The notes under the pieces were generated by a model, which was given only the letters and a program-made list of their open reading frames with translations, had not been told where the DNA came from and searched no databases. A program made the translations under genes and the position numbers. 17,500 nt of DNA from Chrysomallon squamiferum (taxonomy: Eukaryota; Mollusca; Gastropoda; Neomphalida; Peltospiridae): NCBI GenBank assembly GCA_012295275.1, contig CM022670.1:12992083-13009582 (forward strand), read 5' to 3'. Numbering within the stretch: the first letter of the stretch is position 1; each line of letters opens with the position of its first letter. This document shows positions 8,359-16,391 of the stretch, piece by piece.

Positions 8359-8600
8359 GAAAGAACAACACTGTGTTATCACGCGATATGCCCTGGGAAC
8401 ACGCCATTATCCCCCGACTTCTCGGACAACAGCAGCCTGGTGCACGTCAACACCAGCCGCTGTTGTAGGTGATGACAGATCTATTTGTTCTAACATCACA
8501 AGACGGATCAGAACAGCCAGGTACACTGGCAAGTTTGTACCCTGTGATATTTTTCTGTCATTTCAAGATCTTCTCAAAATAAAGATAAAGTGGTTTTTTT
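8359..8600 (+). other. GC-rich stretch with exon-like frame and poly(A)-type signal
   Basis: A frame with no start codon is open from after TAA at 8356-8358 to TGA TGA at 8470-8475. It reads CPGNTPLSPDFSDNSSLVHV in its middle, with C or G in nearly every third position, unlike the surrounding AT-rich DNA. A possible acceptor TTTCTCTAAG ends at 8360. AATAAA (8578-8583) is followed by a GT/T-rich stretch (8590-8602). This could be a 3' terminal exon or a decayed exon. The minus strand also has open frames here, so the coding strand is uncertain. Not recognised. Confidence 0.18.
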
Positions 8601-8946
8601 TGTAGCTCTTCTTTATGGGGAGGACTTGGGTTTGCTATTAACAGCTGAAACGCCTGACTGTGATATTTTTCGTTTACTTCTGGGGTTTTTTTAAGTTTTT
8701 TCAAACATAATAAACCAGACAGTTGTTTGTCTTTGTAATCTGATACTTATTTTTATGTTGTCAGTAATGAAAGAACAAATGATTATAATTTTCTTTAACA
8801 ATATCTGAACACTTTTTTTTTGTTGTTTATGTGTTACTGGATGTCACCACTACAGCTATTGTGTAATGTTGAAACGAAAGAGGCTGATACCAAACAAGAT
8901 ATTCTTTACCAGTTAGCAGAGAGACGAATTTCACACTCAGTATATC
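8600..8946. other. unique sequence, nothing recognised
   Basis: AT-rich complex DNA with short T-runs. The 106-codon plus frame from 8820 passes through the (GT)n as Cys/Val repeats and is probably spurious. Confidence 0.35.
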
Positions 8947-8947
8947 A

Positions 8948-8984
<37 letters not shown>

Positions 8985-8999
8985 GGTGTGTGCGCGCGT
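8948..8999. repeat. (GT)n with GCGCGCG end
   Basis: GT alternation, briefly interrupted by TATA and GGG, ends in TGCGCGCGTG. Alternating purine-pyrimidine with a CG core favours Z-DNA. Confidence 0.85.
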
Positions 9000-9312
9000 G
9001 AGTGTTTCTCCGTGAGTGCGTTTATCAGTCGCGAAGCGCTGAGTTTGTTAGAATTGTTACGTGAAGCTGGGCATAAAACTCATTGTATTGCCATTCATCA
9101 CTTGATATGCATAATTTATCTCTTTCGTTGTAACAATTAACTTTTTTCAGTTAAAATTCTATTAAAGCTGCCTCTTCCAGCAACTTAGTTTACGATTAAG
9201 AGACGTTCCTTTGTCCTTATTCATCCGCCAAATTGATGATCTGTTACATATATTTCTAGATTCCTGACTATTATCTGATGACAGCTGTATTAAAGTGTCC
9301 TCGAGCGTAACT
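9000..9312. other. unique sequence between two GT/GC tracts
   Basis: Complex DNA with no gene, RNA or repeat recognised. Confidence 0.35.
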
Positions 9313-9384
9313 GTATGTTTGTGAGTGTGTGAGCGCGCGCGCGTTTGTGTGTGTGTGTGTGTGTGTATGTGTGTATGTGTGTGC
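9313..9384. repeat. (GT)n with (GC)n core
   Basis: GTGAGTGTGTGAG leads to GCGCGCGCGCG at 9333-9343, then (GT)n with TATG interruptions to 9384. This is a second Z-prone tract about 340 bp from the first. Confidence 0.9.
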
Positions 9385-9474
9385 ATCCGTCTTTTACGCA
9401 GATATAAAACCAGACACCACGTTTGAAGAAGCAAAAAACGCCCGCAATGTCCGTGCATCACTACTCTAACATGT

Positions 9475-9505
9475 ACTTCCTGTCCGCCATATTGATTTGA
9501 TTGGC
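9475..9505. promoter_or_regulatory. candidate TATA-less promoter: ETS + YY1 + CCAAT
   Basis: Three classical promoter motifs lie within 31 bp: ACTTCCTG (9475-9482, ETS), CCGCCATATT (9484-9493, YY1 on the minus strand as AATATGGCGG) and ATTGGC (9500-9505, reverse CCAAT). On the minus strand the YY1 site contains an ATG with A at -3 and G at +4; its ORF is only 9 codons (9490 down to 9461), unless it is spliced. The arrangement resembles housekeeping initiation regions, inferred from motifs alone. Confidence 0.3.
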
Positions 9506-9519
9506 AAAAAGTCTGGTAA

Positions 9520-9930
9520 AGACGAACGCGAAAAGAAAAAGGATTTCCATTGCAGTTTTATAACGTGTGTTTTCGTATCGACTATCAATAATACTGCGGG
9601 TTTATTCAAATAAGCAGGCAGACATTCCTGGACGGGTGTGGGAATGCGAGATGTAACCACCGATGGAGGTTTGTGACATACTTCGCGGGTTACACAAACA
9701 CCTTGTTCTCGAGAAAAATCACCCCAGTCTCGCAGAGAGCGAGAATTTGTTCAGACGCATGAAACACAATACGAGAGTTTGTTGACTCTAACTTATTATA
9801 ATGAAACGACGAAGGGGGTGTGATACTGAGAGGGTCGTCCTGCGAAGGGAGGTTATTCTGGGTAGTCACCACATGGGTATGTCGGCCAGAGAGCGGTCGG
9901 ATATGCGATGAAAGAGAGAAAGAATGAACG
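9520..9930. other. unique higher-GC sequence, no gene recognised
   Basis: Complex, mostly non-repetitive DNA flanking the ETS/YY1/CCAAT cluster. Short minus-strand frames (9466-9660, 9690-9872) have no recognisable domains. Confidence 0.35.
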
Positions 9931-9931
9931 T

Positions 9932-9963
9932 GTGTTTATTTAAGAGCAGCATAAACACGTGTT
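9932..9963. promoter_or_regulatory. inverted FOX-like pair overlapping an E-box
   Basis: GTGTTTAT (9932-9939) and ATAAACAC (9951-9958) form an 8 bp perfect inverted repeat with an 11 nt loop. Each arm contains a FOX-like core. The right arm runs into the palindrome AACACGTGTT (9954-9963) with a CACGTG E-box. Confidence 0.3.
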
Positions 9964-9969
9964 AATGTT

Positions 9970-10436
9970 AACAAATGGTTTGTTTTTTTGCATCATAATG
10001 AAGTACAACAGAAGAAACACGTCATGTACACAATACGGTAAACACTTATCCATTATCTACAAGAGTTTTTTTTTAGTAGCAATTTACCATAAATAGAAAA
10101 GTCTACACCTTTAATAAACAATCAGTGATCCGTCGTTGAAATGGAAAGTAGTGGATGACAGCTAAAAATCAGTCCTACGTCAGCCCATTAAGATTGCAAG
10201 TTACGTGTAATCAAAATATTAACCAGTTATTTAGTAGATGAAAGAGGAAAGGTAAGTATACTGGACAGGGACAAAGTGTTTTAAAATACAATAGTTGAAA
10301 AGTAGATAAATCAGTTCTTGAGTACAACTGGTTGTCAATTGTATTTTCATATTTGTTTTGATACAGTGAAGACGATGATGAAGATTCTTCTTTTTTTTCT
10401 TTTAAATTTTTTTTTTTTTTACCTTATGATATTTTT
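9970..10436. other. unique sequence, nothing recognised
   Basis: AT-rich complex DNA with T-runs near 10390-10420. No gene seen. Confidence 0.35.
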
Positions 10437-10735
10437 AGTAGTAGAAGTAGTAGTAGTAGTAAAAAATTTTCTGGGAAAAACCCCCGCAATTAGTGAGTTT
10501 TCTGACTGAGGCGATTATAGCAAATTAAATTTAAAAAAAAAAAACGGGTTTTCTTTTATTAATAAAATAATATTTTAATATATATAAAACAAACATACAA
10601 ACAAACAAACAAACAAAAACAAACAAATATTTAAATGAACAAATAAATTTGTTAATTATTACCAAGAAAAAATAAAATAAAATAAAAAAATAAAAAAAAT
10701 AAAAAAATAAAAAAGTTTAAAAAAAGACTTCAAAA
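10437..10735 (+). repeat. dispersed repeat copy 1, abutting (AGT)n
   Basis: (AGT)n at 10437-10460 is followed by a unit whose core (10482-10664) is almost identical to 15820-15995 in the same orientation. It starts CCCCGCAATTAGTGAG and runs through GACTGAGGCGATTATAGC, an A-run, CGGGTTTTCTTTTATT, an (AAAC)n block (about 10587-10625) and AAATTTGTTAATTATTAC. After 10664 the copies diverge into AAAAT-rich sequence. No ORF, no terminal inverted repeat and no Pol III box is seen, so the class is unknown. Confidence 0.75.
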
Positions 10736-11460
<725 letters not shown>

Positions 11461-11464
11461 TATT

Positions 11465-11498
11465 ACAGAAACAACAACAACAACAACAATAATAATAA
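11465..11498. repeat. (AAC)n(AAT)n microsatellite
   Basis: About six AAC followed by about four AAT units. Confidence 0.8.
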
Positions 11499-11586
11499 AT
11501 TAAATGAAATATTTTTCTTTCTGCAGAAGAGAAACTACATTAGAACGTCTTCATTTTCTTTCTATTTTTGTCATTCTTCTTCATTA

Positions 11587-11690
11587 AAAATAATAATTAT
11601 TATTATTATTATTATCATGATCACCATCATCACATAATTATAATTATAATAATAATTATTATTATTACTACTACTACTACTACTACTATG
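11587..11690. repeat. AAT/ATT inverted arrays with (ACT)n
   Basis: AATAATTATT... and a second AATAATTATT... block flank an ATC-rich centre, followed by about seven ACT units. The AAT-to-ATT switches make self-complementary AT palindromes. Confidence 0.75.
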
Positions 11691-11699
11691 ACTATTACT

Positions 11700-12050
11700 T
11701 CTTAATTTATTAATTTTCCCACATACTCTTAAGCACAGACGTCTCGGTCGAACGCAACCAGCTTTCGTTCGTGGTAAATCTGTAAAGTCGACAAAACGCA
11801 CCATTAGAAAATAGGCACGACACACATCGAGTTATGCTTTACCATCGCAGTTATGTGCGATCTCGCCATGCGTGCAAGGGAAACAGTGGATGGAAGTCAT
11901 CAGCAGCATTTTTCATCTGCGAAATAACTATTTTGTTGGATCGGTTCTCAAAACATTTAGCTTTGATAAGCATCTTTAGGGCGAAAATATTTGTTTTTAT
12001 GTCTCGTTGGTTACGAATTTTCGCACAATAAAGAGGGTATGTTTATTTTC
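11700..12050. other. unique sequence, no gene recognised
   Basis: Complex DNA. A 65-codon plus frame (11834-12031) ends at TAA inside AATAAA (12027-12032), but it has no recognisable domain and no repeated or GC3 signature. Confidence 0.3.
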
Positions 12051-12440
12051 GTTTTTTTTTTTTTTTTTTTGTTCTAAAAAGCCGAGTTGACAGATGAGGA
12101 AAAGATATATTCTGATTGGAACCAGGTTTAGCACTGACAGGGTTAATGATGTATTAATGAAACGACTCGAAGTGTGCTACGTTGTTTGTTTAGTTAAGTT
12201 TGACAATAAAAATGTTTGTCTCTTGTGGAAAATATGATAACAAGAGCGTTTACAAAAGTACAAACGTACTTCGTTCAGTCCTTAATGTGTTTCGTTTGTT
12301 ATTTTCTTTTTTCTGATTTTTGTTTTTCTTTATCTTCGTTTGACATTTATGGATAACCAACGATAACCAAAATTTATCTTTCTTGATAGTCACAGTAAAT
12401 ATGTTAAATAAATATCGATATTGTGACTGTAAGTTCAGAG
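12051..12440. other. T-run then unique sequence
   Basis: T19 lies at about 12052-12070. The rest is complex AT-rich DNA with no gene seen. Confidence 0.4.
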
Positions 12441-12441
12441 T

Positions 12442-12700
12442 ATAATAATAATAACAACAACAACAATAATAATGATGATGCAAAATAATAATCATAAATT
12501 AAATGATGATGATATGGTGGTGGTGATGGTGATGATGGTGACGTTGAGAAAGGAGATGATGATGTTTGAGTTGGAGACGGTGATCACGTGGGCGATATTA
12601 TAATATTTACAGTACAAATGACTATTATTATTATTGTTGTTGTTGTTGTTGTTGTGGTTGTTGTTGTTAGTATTATTGTTATTATAACTGTTGTGTAATC
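12442..12700. repeat. mixed AAT/AAC, GAT/GGT and ATT/GTT arrays
   Basis: AAT/AAC units (about 12442-12475), GAT and GGT units (about 12503-12565), then ATT and (GTT)n (about 12623-12685). An E-box CACGTG lies between at 12585-12590. Confidence 0.75.
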
Positions 12701-12779
12701 ACTGTCATCAACATCATTTTACTTAAAACTCTATATACAGATATTAAATGACGTGCAACAATCGTTACTATGCAATATA

Positions 12780-12970
12780 TTTTCTTTTATTTTAATTTTT
12801 TTTTATTTCTTACTTTTTTTCTTTGTTTCTTTCTCTCCTGATTTATTATCATTATAATTTATATTTTTATTATTTTTTTTTTTTTTTTTGGTCTTGTTTT
12901 TGCTGTTATTTACGTTTCTTTCTTTATTTTATTTACTTTTTTTTTCTTTTGTTTTGTCTGCCTTCACACA
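12780..12970. repeat. T-rich low-complexity block
   Basis: TTTC/TTTA units and T-runs (longest about 19 T near 12872). The Phe/Leu-rich frames are artefacts. Confidence 0.8.
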
Positions 12971-13199
12971 GTATATTTATTACGTTCTTTCTTTCTTCTT
13001 CCATTTACGATTCTTAAACCTAATTTACCACAGCACATTCTCTCACGAAGAACAGTTGCAAACACACGACACAAAAAAAAAAAATAGTTCAATAGCAGTT
13101 CTGATACCCTCATACCAGCAGCAGCAACATGTAGCAGAAACGAGCATTTATTTATACTCCGCTCTCCCTCTTGTTTAAATAACAAGAAAATATCCGCGG

Positions 13200-13500
13200 A
13201 CAAATGTTATCGGAGAAAAATCACAACACTGGATTGAGACCCTCGCATGTTTCGTGTAACGGTGTCGTGCATTTTTGTTCCCTCTAAGGGATTGTAACTG
13301 GTCGTCTGCCTGGGCGGTGTATGTCTGACACGCAGTCCCGTTGGAATATTAGCACGATGCTTAAATTAATTTATAGTAGCTAATTAGACGGCGCGGAGAG
13401 GTTGCCGCTGCGAAGCAGATAACATTGTTGCTAAGAAATGTTGGTTTGTTTACACACGTGCGGGTTTGTTGACGTAAACACGCAGAAGGCGAGCTTCTGA
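13200..13500. promoter_or_regulatory. candidate enhancer/promoter island: FOX, E-box, CRE
   Basis: A GC-richer, low-repeat segment. CTAATTAG near 13380 is a homeodomain-type core. Within 34 bp lie TGTTTAC (13447-13453, FOX), CACGTG (13455-13460, E-box), TGACGTAA (13470-13477, CRE/bZIP) and GTAAACA (13474-13480, FOX in opposite orientation). The two FOX sites are perfect inverted copies. This is the densest motif cluster in the window; a regulatory function is inferred. Confidence 0.35.
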
Positions 13501-13503
13501 ATC

Positions 13504-13614
13504 ATGGTGTCTGCTCGTATAAAGGAAATTAGGCTTTCTCGGGAGCAGACGAAGTTCGAGAAGCATCACGCGCAAAAAAAAAAAAAAAAAACGTCTGGTT
13601 TGTTGAAGAAATGA
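13504..13614 (+). CDS. hypothetical small ORF, 36 residues, very basic
   Basis: Opens at ATGG with A at -3 and G at +4 (good Kozak context), 24 bp after the FOX/E-box/CRE cluster, and ends TGA at 13612-13614. The N-terminal part reads MVSARIKEIRLSREQTKFEK, then HHAQ, a five-Lys run from an A18 homopolymer, and a short tail. It has 11 Lys and 4 Arg. No known family is recognised. The A-run would be prone to slippage. It could be a micropeptide, a first exon, or chance. A TATAAAGG (13518-13525) lies inside it and an 8 bp inverted repeat (13509-13516 and 13543-13550) overlaps it. Confidence 0.15.
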   Translation: MVSARIKEIRLSREQTKFEKHHAQKKKKKTSGLLKK

Positions 13615-13689
13615 ACAAGTTTCGGAACAATTAGTAACTGTTCAACCGTGACCGAATTGCACACAAAAGCATTATGAAGGAAGTAAAGA

Positions 13690-13970
13690 TAGATTTTCAC
13701 TTTTTTTTATTTATTTTTTTTTTTGTTTTTAATTTTTAAACTGTTAGAACTCTGTACGTATACAGAGACAGTTAGAATATCACAGTATTGTCTTCTTTAT
13801 TTACTTTTTAAATTATTTGTTTCTTTCATTCCTTTTGTATTTTTCAAAACATTTTGTATTATAAACATTGTAATAAAATACAACAAATATAAAATAAATA
13901 ATAAAACCAGAATAAATAATTATATAAAACCAAAAAAAAAAAAATATAAAACAAAAAAAATTTTAAAAAA
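13690..13970. other. AT-rich sequence, nothing recognised
   Basis: T-runs and A-runs with AAATA/AAACA units. No gene seen. Confidence 0.4.
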
Positions 13971-13974
13971 CAAA

Positions 13975-13975
13975 T

Positions 13976-14022
<47 letters not shown>

Positions 14023-14026
14023 TTTT
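13975..14026. repeat. (TTTA)12 microsatellite
   Basis: About 52 bp of TTTA units with no interruption. Confidence 0.95.
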
Positions 14027-14289
14027 TTACTTTATGCAATATTTAACAACACATACACACACACACATTCGCACGCACAAGGACACATAGAAACAAATAC
14101 AGGTAGTATATAACAGATAGTGAGATACATACCAGTATCTGCTACATCAATTGCTTATTAACCATATCAGCGTTACTGTTACGTTTCTTTATGTTTTAAG
14201 TTTGTTTATTTGTCTGAGTTCGTTTCTACTGCGTCTACTTTTCAAAGAAAGATATCTTTTTACCTTCTTGTTTCTAAGTAAACAGATAA
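14027..14289. other. unique sequence, nothing recognised
   Basis: A short (CA)n lies near 14050-14068; otherwise complex AT-rich DNA. Confidence 0.35.
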
Positions 14290-14301
14290 CGTTTTTTCAA
14301 A

Positions 14302-14427
14302 ATGGCCTGTCGGGTTGGTTTCAAGTACGCCAATTACTGGAGAACGTGCAAGCGGCGTGCTGCACGGCGGCCATGTTTCTGTCCCGCGGTGAATAATAAC
14401 AGAACGTTGCTTCGTCGTCTTCAGTGA
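14302..14427 (+). CDS. hypothetical small ORF, 41 residues, Cys/Arg-rich
   Basis: Opens at CAAAATGGCC (A at -3, G at +4) and ends TGA at 14425-14427. The product begins MACRVGFKYANYWRTCKRR and has 11 basic residues, no acidic ones and 4 Cys. No family is recognised. It lies in a sharp GC-rich island (about 14303-14393). The opposite strand also has an ATG in good context (plus 14372-14374, reads MAAVQHAACTFSSNWRT then stop), so neither strand is clearly coding. The two ATGGCC motifs resemble YY1 sites, and a bidirectional promoter is an alternative. Confidence 0.15.
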   Translation: MACRVGFKYANYWRTCKRRAARRPCFCPAVNNNRTLLRRLQ

Positions 14428-14530
14428 GAAAACAGCCAAAGGTGAAAGAATCAAGTGTAAAATATCCTAGTAATTTTCTACTTGTATCAAGATTTGAATT
14501 TCTTTTTTTTATTATTATTTCTATTTTATT

Positions 14531-14532
<2 letters not shown>

Positions 14533-14607
<75 letters not shown>
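14533..14607. repeat. T75 homopolymer
   Basis: 75 consecutive T, the longest homopolymer here. If it is the poly(A) tail of a minus-strand retrocopy, its body would lie above 14608, but nothing recognisable is seen there. Confidence 0.9.
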
Positions 14608-14752
14608 CTTGGTTATAAGGCCGACAATTGGAAGTCTGAAAGAAAAGCGTAATAAAATAGAATATAATGAAAATAAAATAAAATAAAACAAACGAGAGAA
14701 TAAATACATAAAAAAATTAATTAATTAAAATTAACAATTTAAAAAAAAATGT

Positions 14753-14838
<86 letters not shown>
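14753..14838. repeat. (AAT)n/(ATT)n perfect inverted array
   Basis: About ten AAT/TAA units switch phase at AATT (about 14784) into about eighteen ATT units, so about 30 bp on each side are exactly complementary. It could form a long AT hairpin or cruciform. Confidence 0.9.
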
Positions 14839-14839
14839 G

Positions 14840-15190
14840 CAGTAATACTACTACTAGTAGTAGTTTTTACTGTAATAATTTCTTAGAATAATAATCTACG
14901 AAATCGACGGACACACAGACACGACAGACAACAGACAGGTAGAATTACAAATGACAAAAATAAAGCTGTAGAAGTGACATTACTCAGACGTTTACAATTC
15001 CTGCTATTTCCACGCAATTTCTTTGTTTACTCACTTCCTTGATGGATGATAGAAAACTTCTGACAAGCATTTCACTTTGTGTTGCTGTTGTTGATGCAGC
15101 TGTTGTTGTCGTCGAATGTTGAAAAGAAATTATTTGAAGAAGAAAAAATGACAATTTTATAAAAATTCTTATTTATTGTTATTCGTTTTT
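14840..15190. other. unique sequence, nothing recognised
   Basis: Short ACT/AGT inverted units near 14848-14862, an ACAG-rich stretch near 14910-14938, then complex DNA. No gene seen. Confidence 0.35.
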
Positions 15191-15420
15191 ATTTATTTAG
15201 TTAGTTATTAATTTATTTATTTATTTATTTATTTATTTATATATTTATAATTTTAATTATTTCATATTTATACAGTATTATTCATTTTTGTCATTTATTT
15301 GTATGTGCTTTTTTGTTGTTTATAATTATTTTATTTTATTTTGTGTTATATATCATTTTATTTTCATTTGTTTCTCTTTTTTTATTATTGTTGTTATTGT
15401 TGTTTTTGTTTGATTTAATT
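15191..15420. repeat. (ATTT)n and T-rich degenerate block
   Basis: Pure ATTT units at about 15210-15240, then degenerate TTTA/TTTTG/GTT sequence. Confidence 0.75.
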
Positions 15421-15469
15421 TGTTTAAGTAAAATGGTTTGTTAAAAAGAAGGAAAAGAAAATTAAAGAA

Positions 15470-15534
15470 ATAATAACAACAACAATAATAACAACAACAA
15501 TAACAATAATAATAATAATAACAATAACAATAAC

Positions 15535-15565
<31 letters not shown>
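15470..15565. repeat. (AAC)n/(AAT)n array
   Basis: Interspersed AAC and AAT triplets ending in about ten pure AAT units. Confidence 0.9.
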
Positions 15566-15613
15566 CATATTTAATTACCAATCATTTTATTTTTAATATT
15601 ATAATATAGTCAA

Positions 15614-15667
15614 CAATAACAACAAGAGTAATAATAATAATAGTAGTAATAGTGGTAATAGTAGTAA

Positions 15668-15701
<34 letters not shown>

Positions 15702-15721
15702 GGTGGTTGTGGTGGTAGTAA

Positions 15722-15755
<34 letters not shown>

Positions 15756-15785
15756 GGTGGTGGTGGTGGTAGTAGTAGTAGTAGT
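15614..15785. repeat. AAT/AGT/GGT trinucleotide ladder
   Basis: AAC and AAT grade into AGT, then (GGT)n, AGT, a second (GGT)n (about 15748-15770) and AGT again. Adjacent blocks differ by a single A-to-G step. The Thr-rich minus-strand frame is an artefact. Confidence 0.9.
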
Positions 15786-16086
15786 TATATGTTCTGGGGG
15801 GAAAAAAAACAAGAAAAAACCCCGCAATTAGTGAGTTTTCTGACTGAGGCGATTATAGCAAATTAAATTTAAAAAAAAACAACGGGTTTTCTTTTATTAA
15901 TAAAATAATATTTTAATATATAAAACAAACATACAAACAAACAAACAAACACAAACATTAATTTAAGGAACAAATAAATTTGTTAATTATTACTAACGAT
16001 CAAAAAATTATTTAATCTTTCTTTACGTTGTTTCTTTACTAGAAATTAAAATATTAAAAAATTAAAAATTACAAAAAACACTTCAA
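15786..16086 (+). repeat. dispersed repeat copy 2, between AGT and AAC/AAT arrays
   Basis: The core at 15820-15995 matches copy 1 (10482-10664) with only a few substitutions and small indels, mostly in the A-run, the TATA run and the AAAC block. The left side abuts (AGT)n as in copy 1. Both copies end near a similar AC/AG-CTTCAA motif (about 10727 and 16079), after which this copy passes into AAC/AAT triplets. Confidence 0.75.
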
Positions 16087-16138
16087 TAACAACAACAATA
16101 ATAGTAGTAGTAGTAATAACAATAAAAATAAAAATAAC

Positions 16139-16179
<41 letters not shown>

Positions 16180-16321
16180 CAACAATAACAACAAGAATAA
16201 TAATAATAGTAGTAGCAGAAAAATAAAAATAACAATAATAATAAAAAACAACAACAATAATAATAATCCACCCGAGGGAAATAAAAATAACAGTAATAAT
16301 AACAACAAGAATAATAATAAT
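16087..16321. repeat. AAC/AAT/AGT array with a 54 bp tandem duplication
   Basis: Triplet array in which 16248-16279 recurs at 16302-16333 (32 bp, one mismatch). Each copy ends in CCACCCGAGGGA, which belongs to the tRNA-like element that follows. The similarity extends further left in looser form. Confidence 0.8.
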
Positions 16322-16372
16322 CCACCCGAGGGATTCGAACCCAGTGTTTTAGCATACCGCTTATCCATTTCT
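16322..16372 (-). mobile_element. tRNA-derived SINE head (partial), minus strand
   Basis: On the minus strand, TGGATAAGCGGTATGCT (plus 16351-16367) is followed by GGGTTCGAATCCC with a perfect B box GGTTCGAATCC (plus 16331-16341), then CTCGGGTGGA and the ATT/GTT tail array. The T-arm stem GGG/CCC is intact. TGGATAAG and the 3' part resemble tRNA-Arg, but the anticodon region is about 10 nt too short and the 5' half of the A box is missing, so it is not a functional tRNA. Confidence 0.6.
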
Positions 16373-16391
16373 TTTTTCGCTCCCAGTAATA

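Noticed and set aside
8820-9140. 106-codon plus-strand frame with a protein-like C-terminal third
   Set aside because: It crosses (GT)n as Cys/Val repeats and has no recognisable domain; likely chance.
11834-12031. 65-codon plus-strand frame ending at AATAAA
   Set aside because: No domain, no codon bias distinct from flanks; the AATAAA overlaps the stop codon itself.
13509-13550. miRNA precursor
   Set aside because: The hairpin has only an 8 bp outer stem and a 42 nt span, too short for an animal pre-miRNA.
15353-15827. Tyr-rich and Thr-rich minus-strand frames
   Set aside because: Translations of AAT/AAC and AGT/GGT arrays.
16322-16372. Functional tRNA gene
   Set aside because: B box and T-arm are intact, but the anticodon arm is too short and the 5' half of the A box and acceptor stem are missing.
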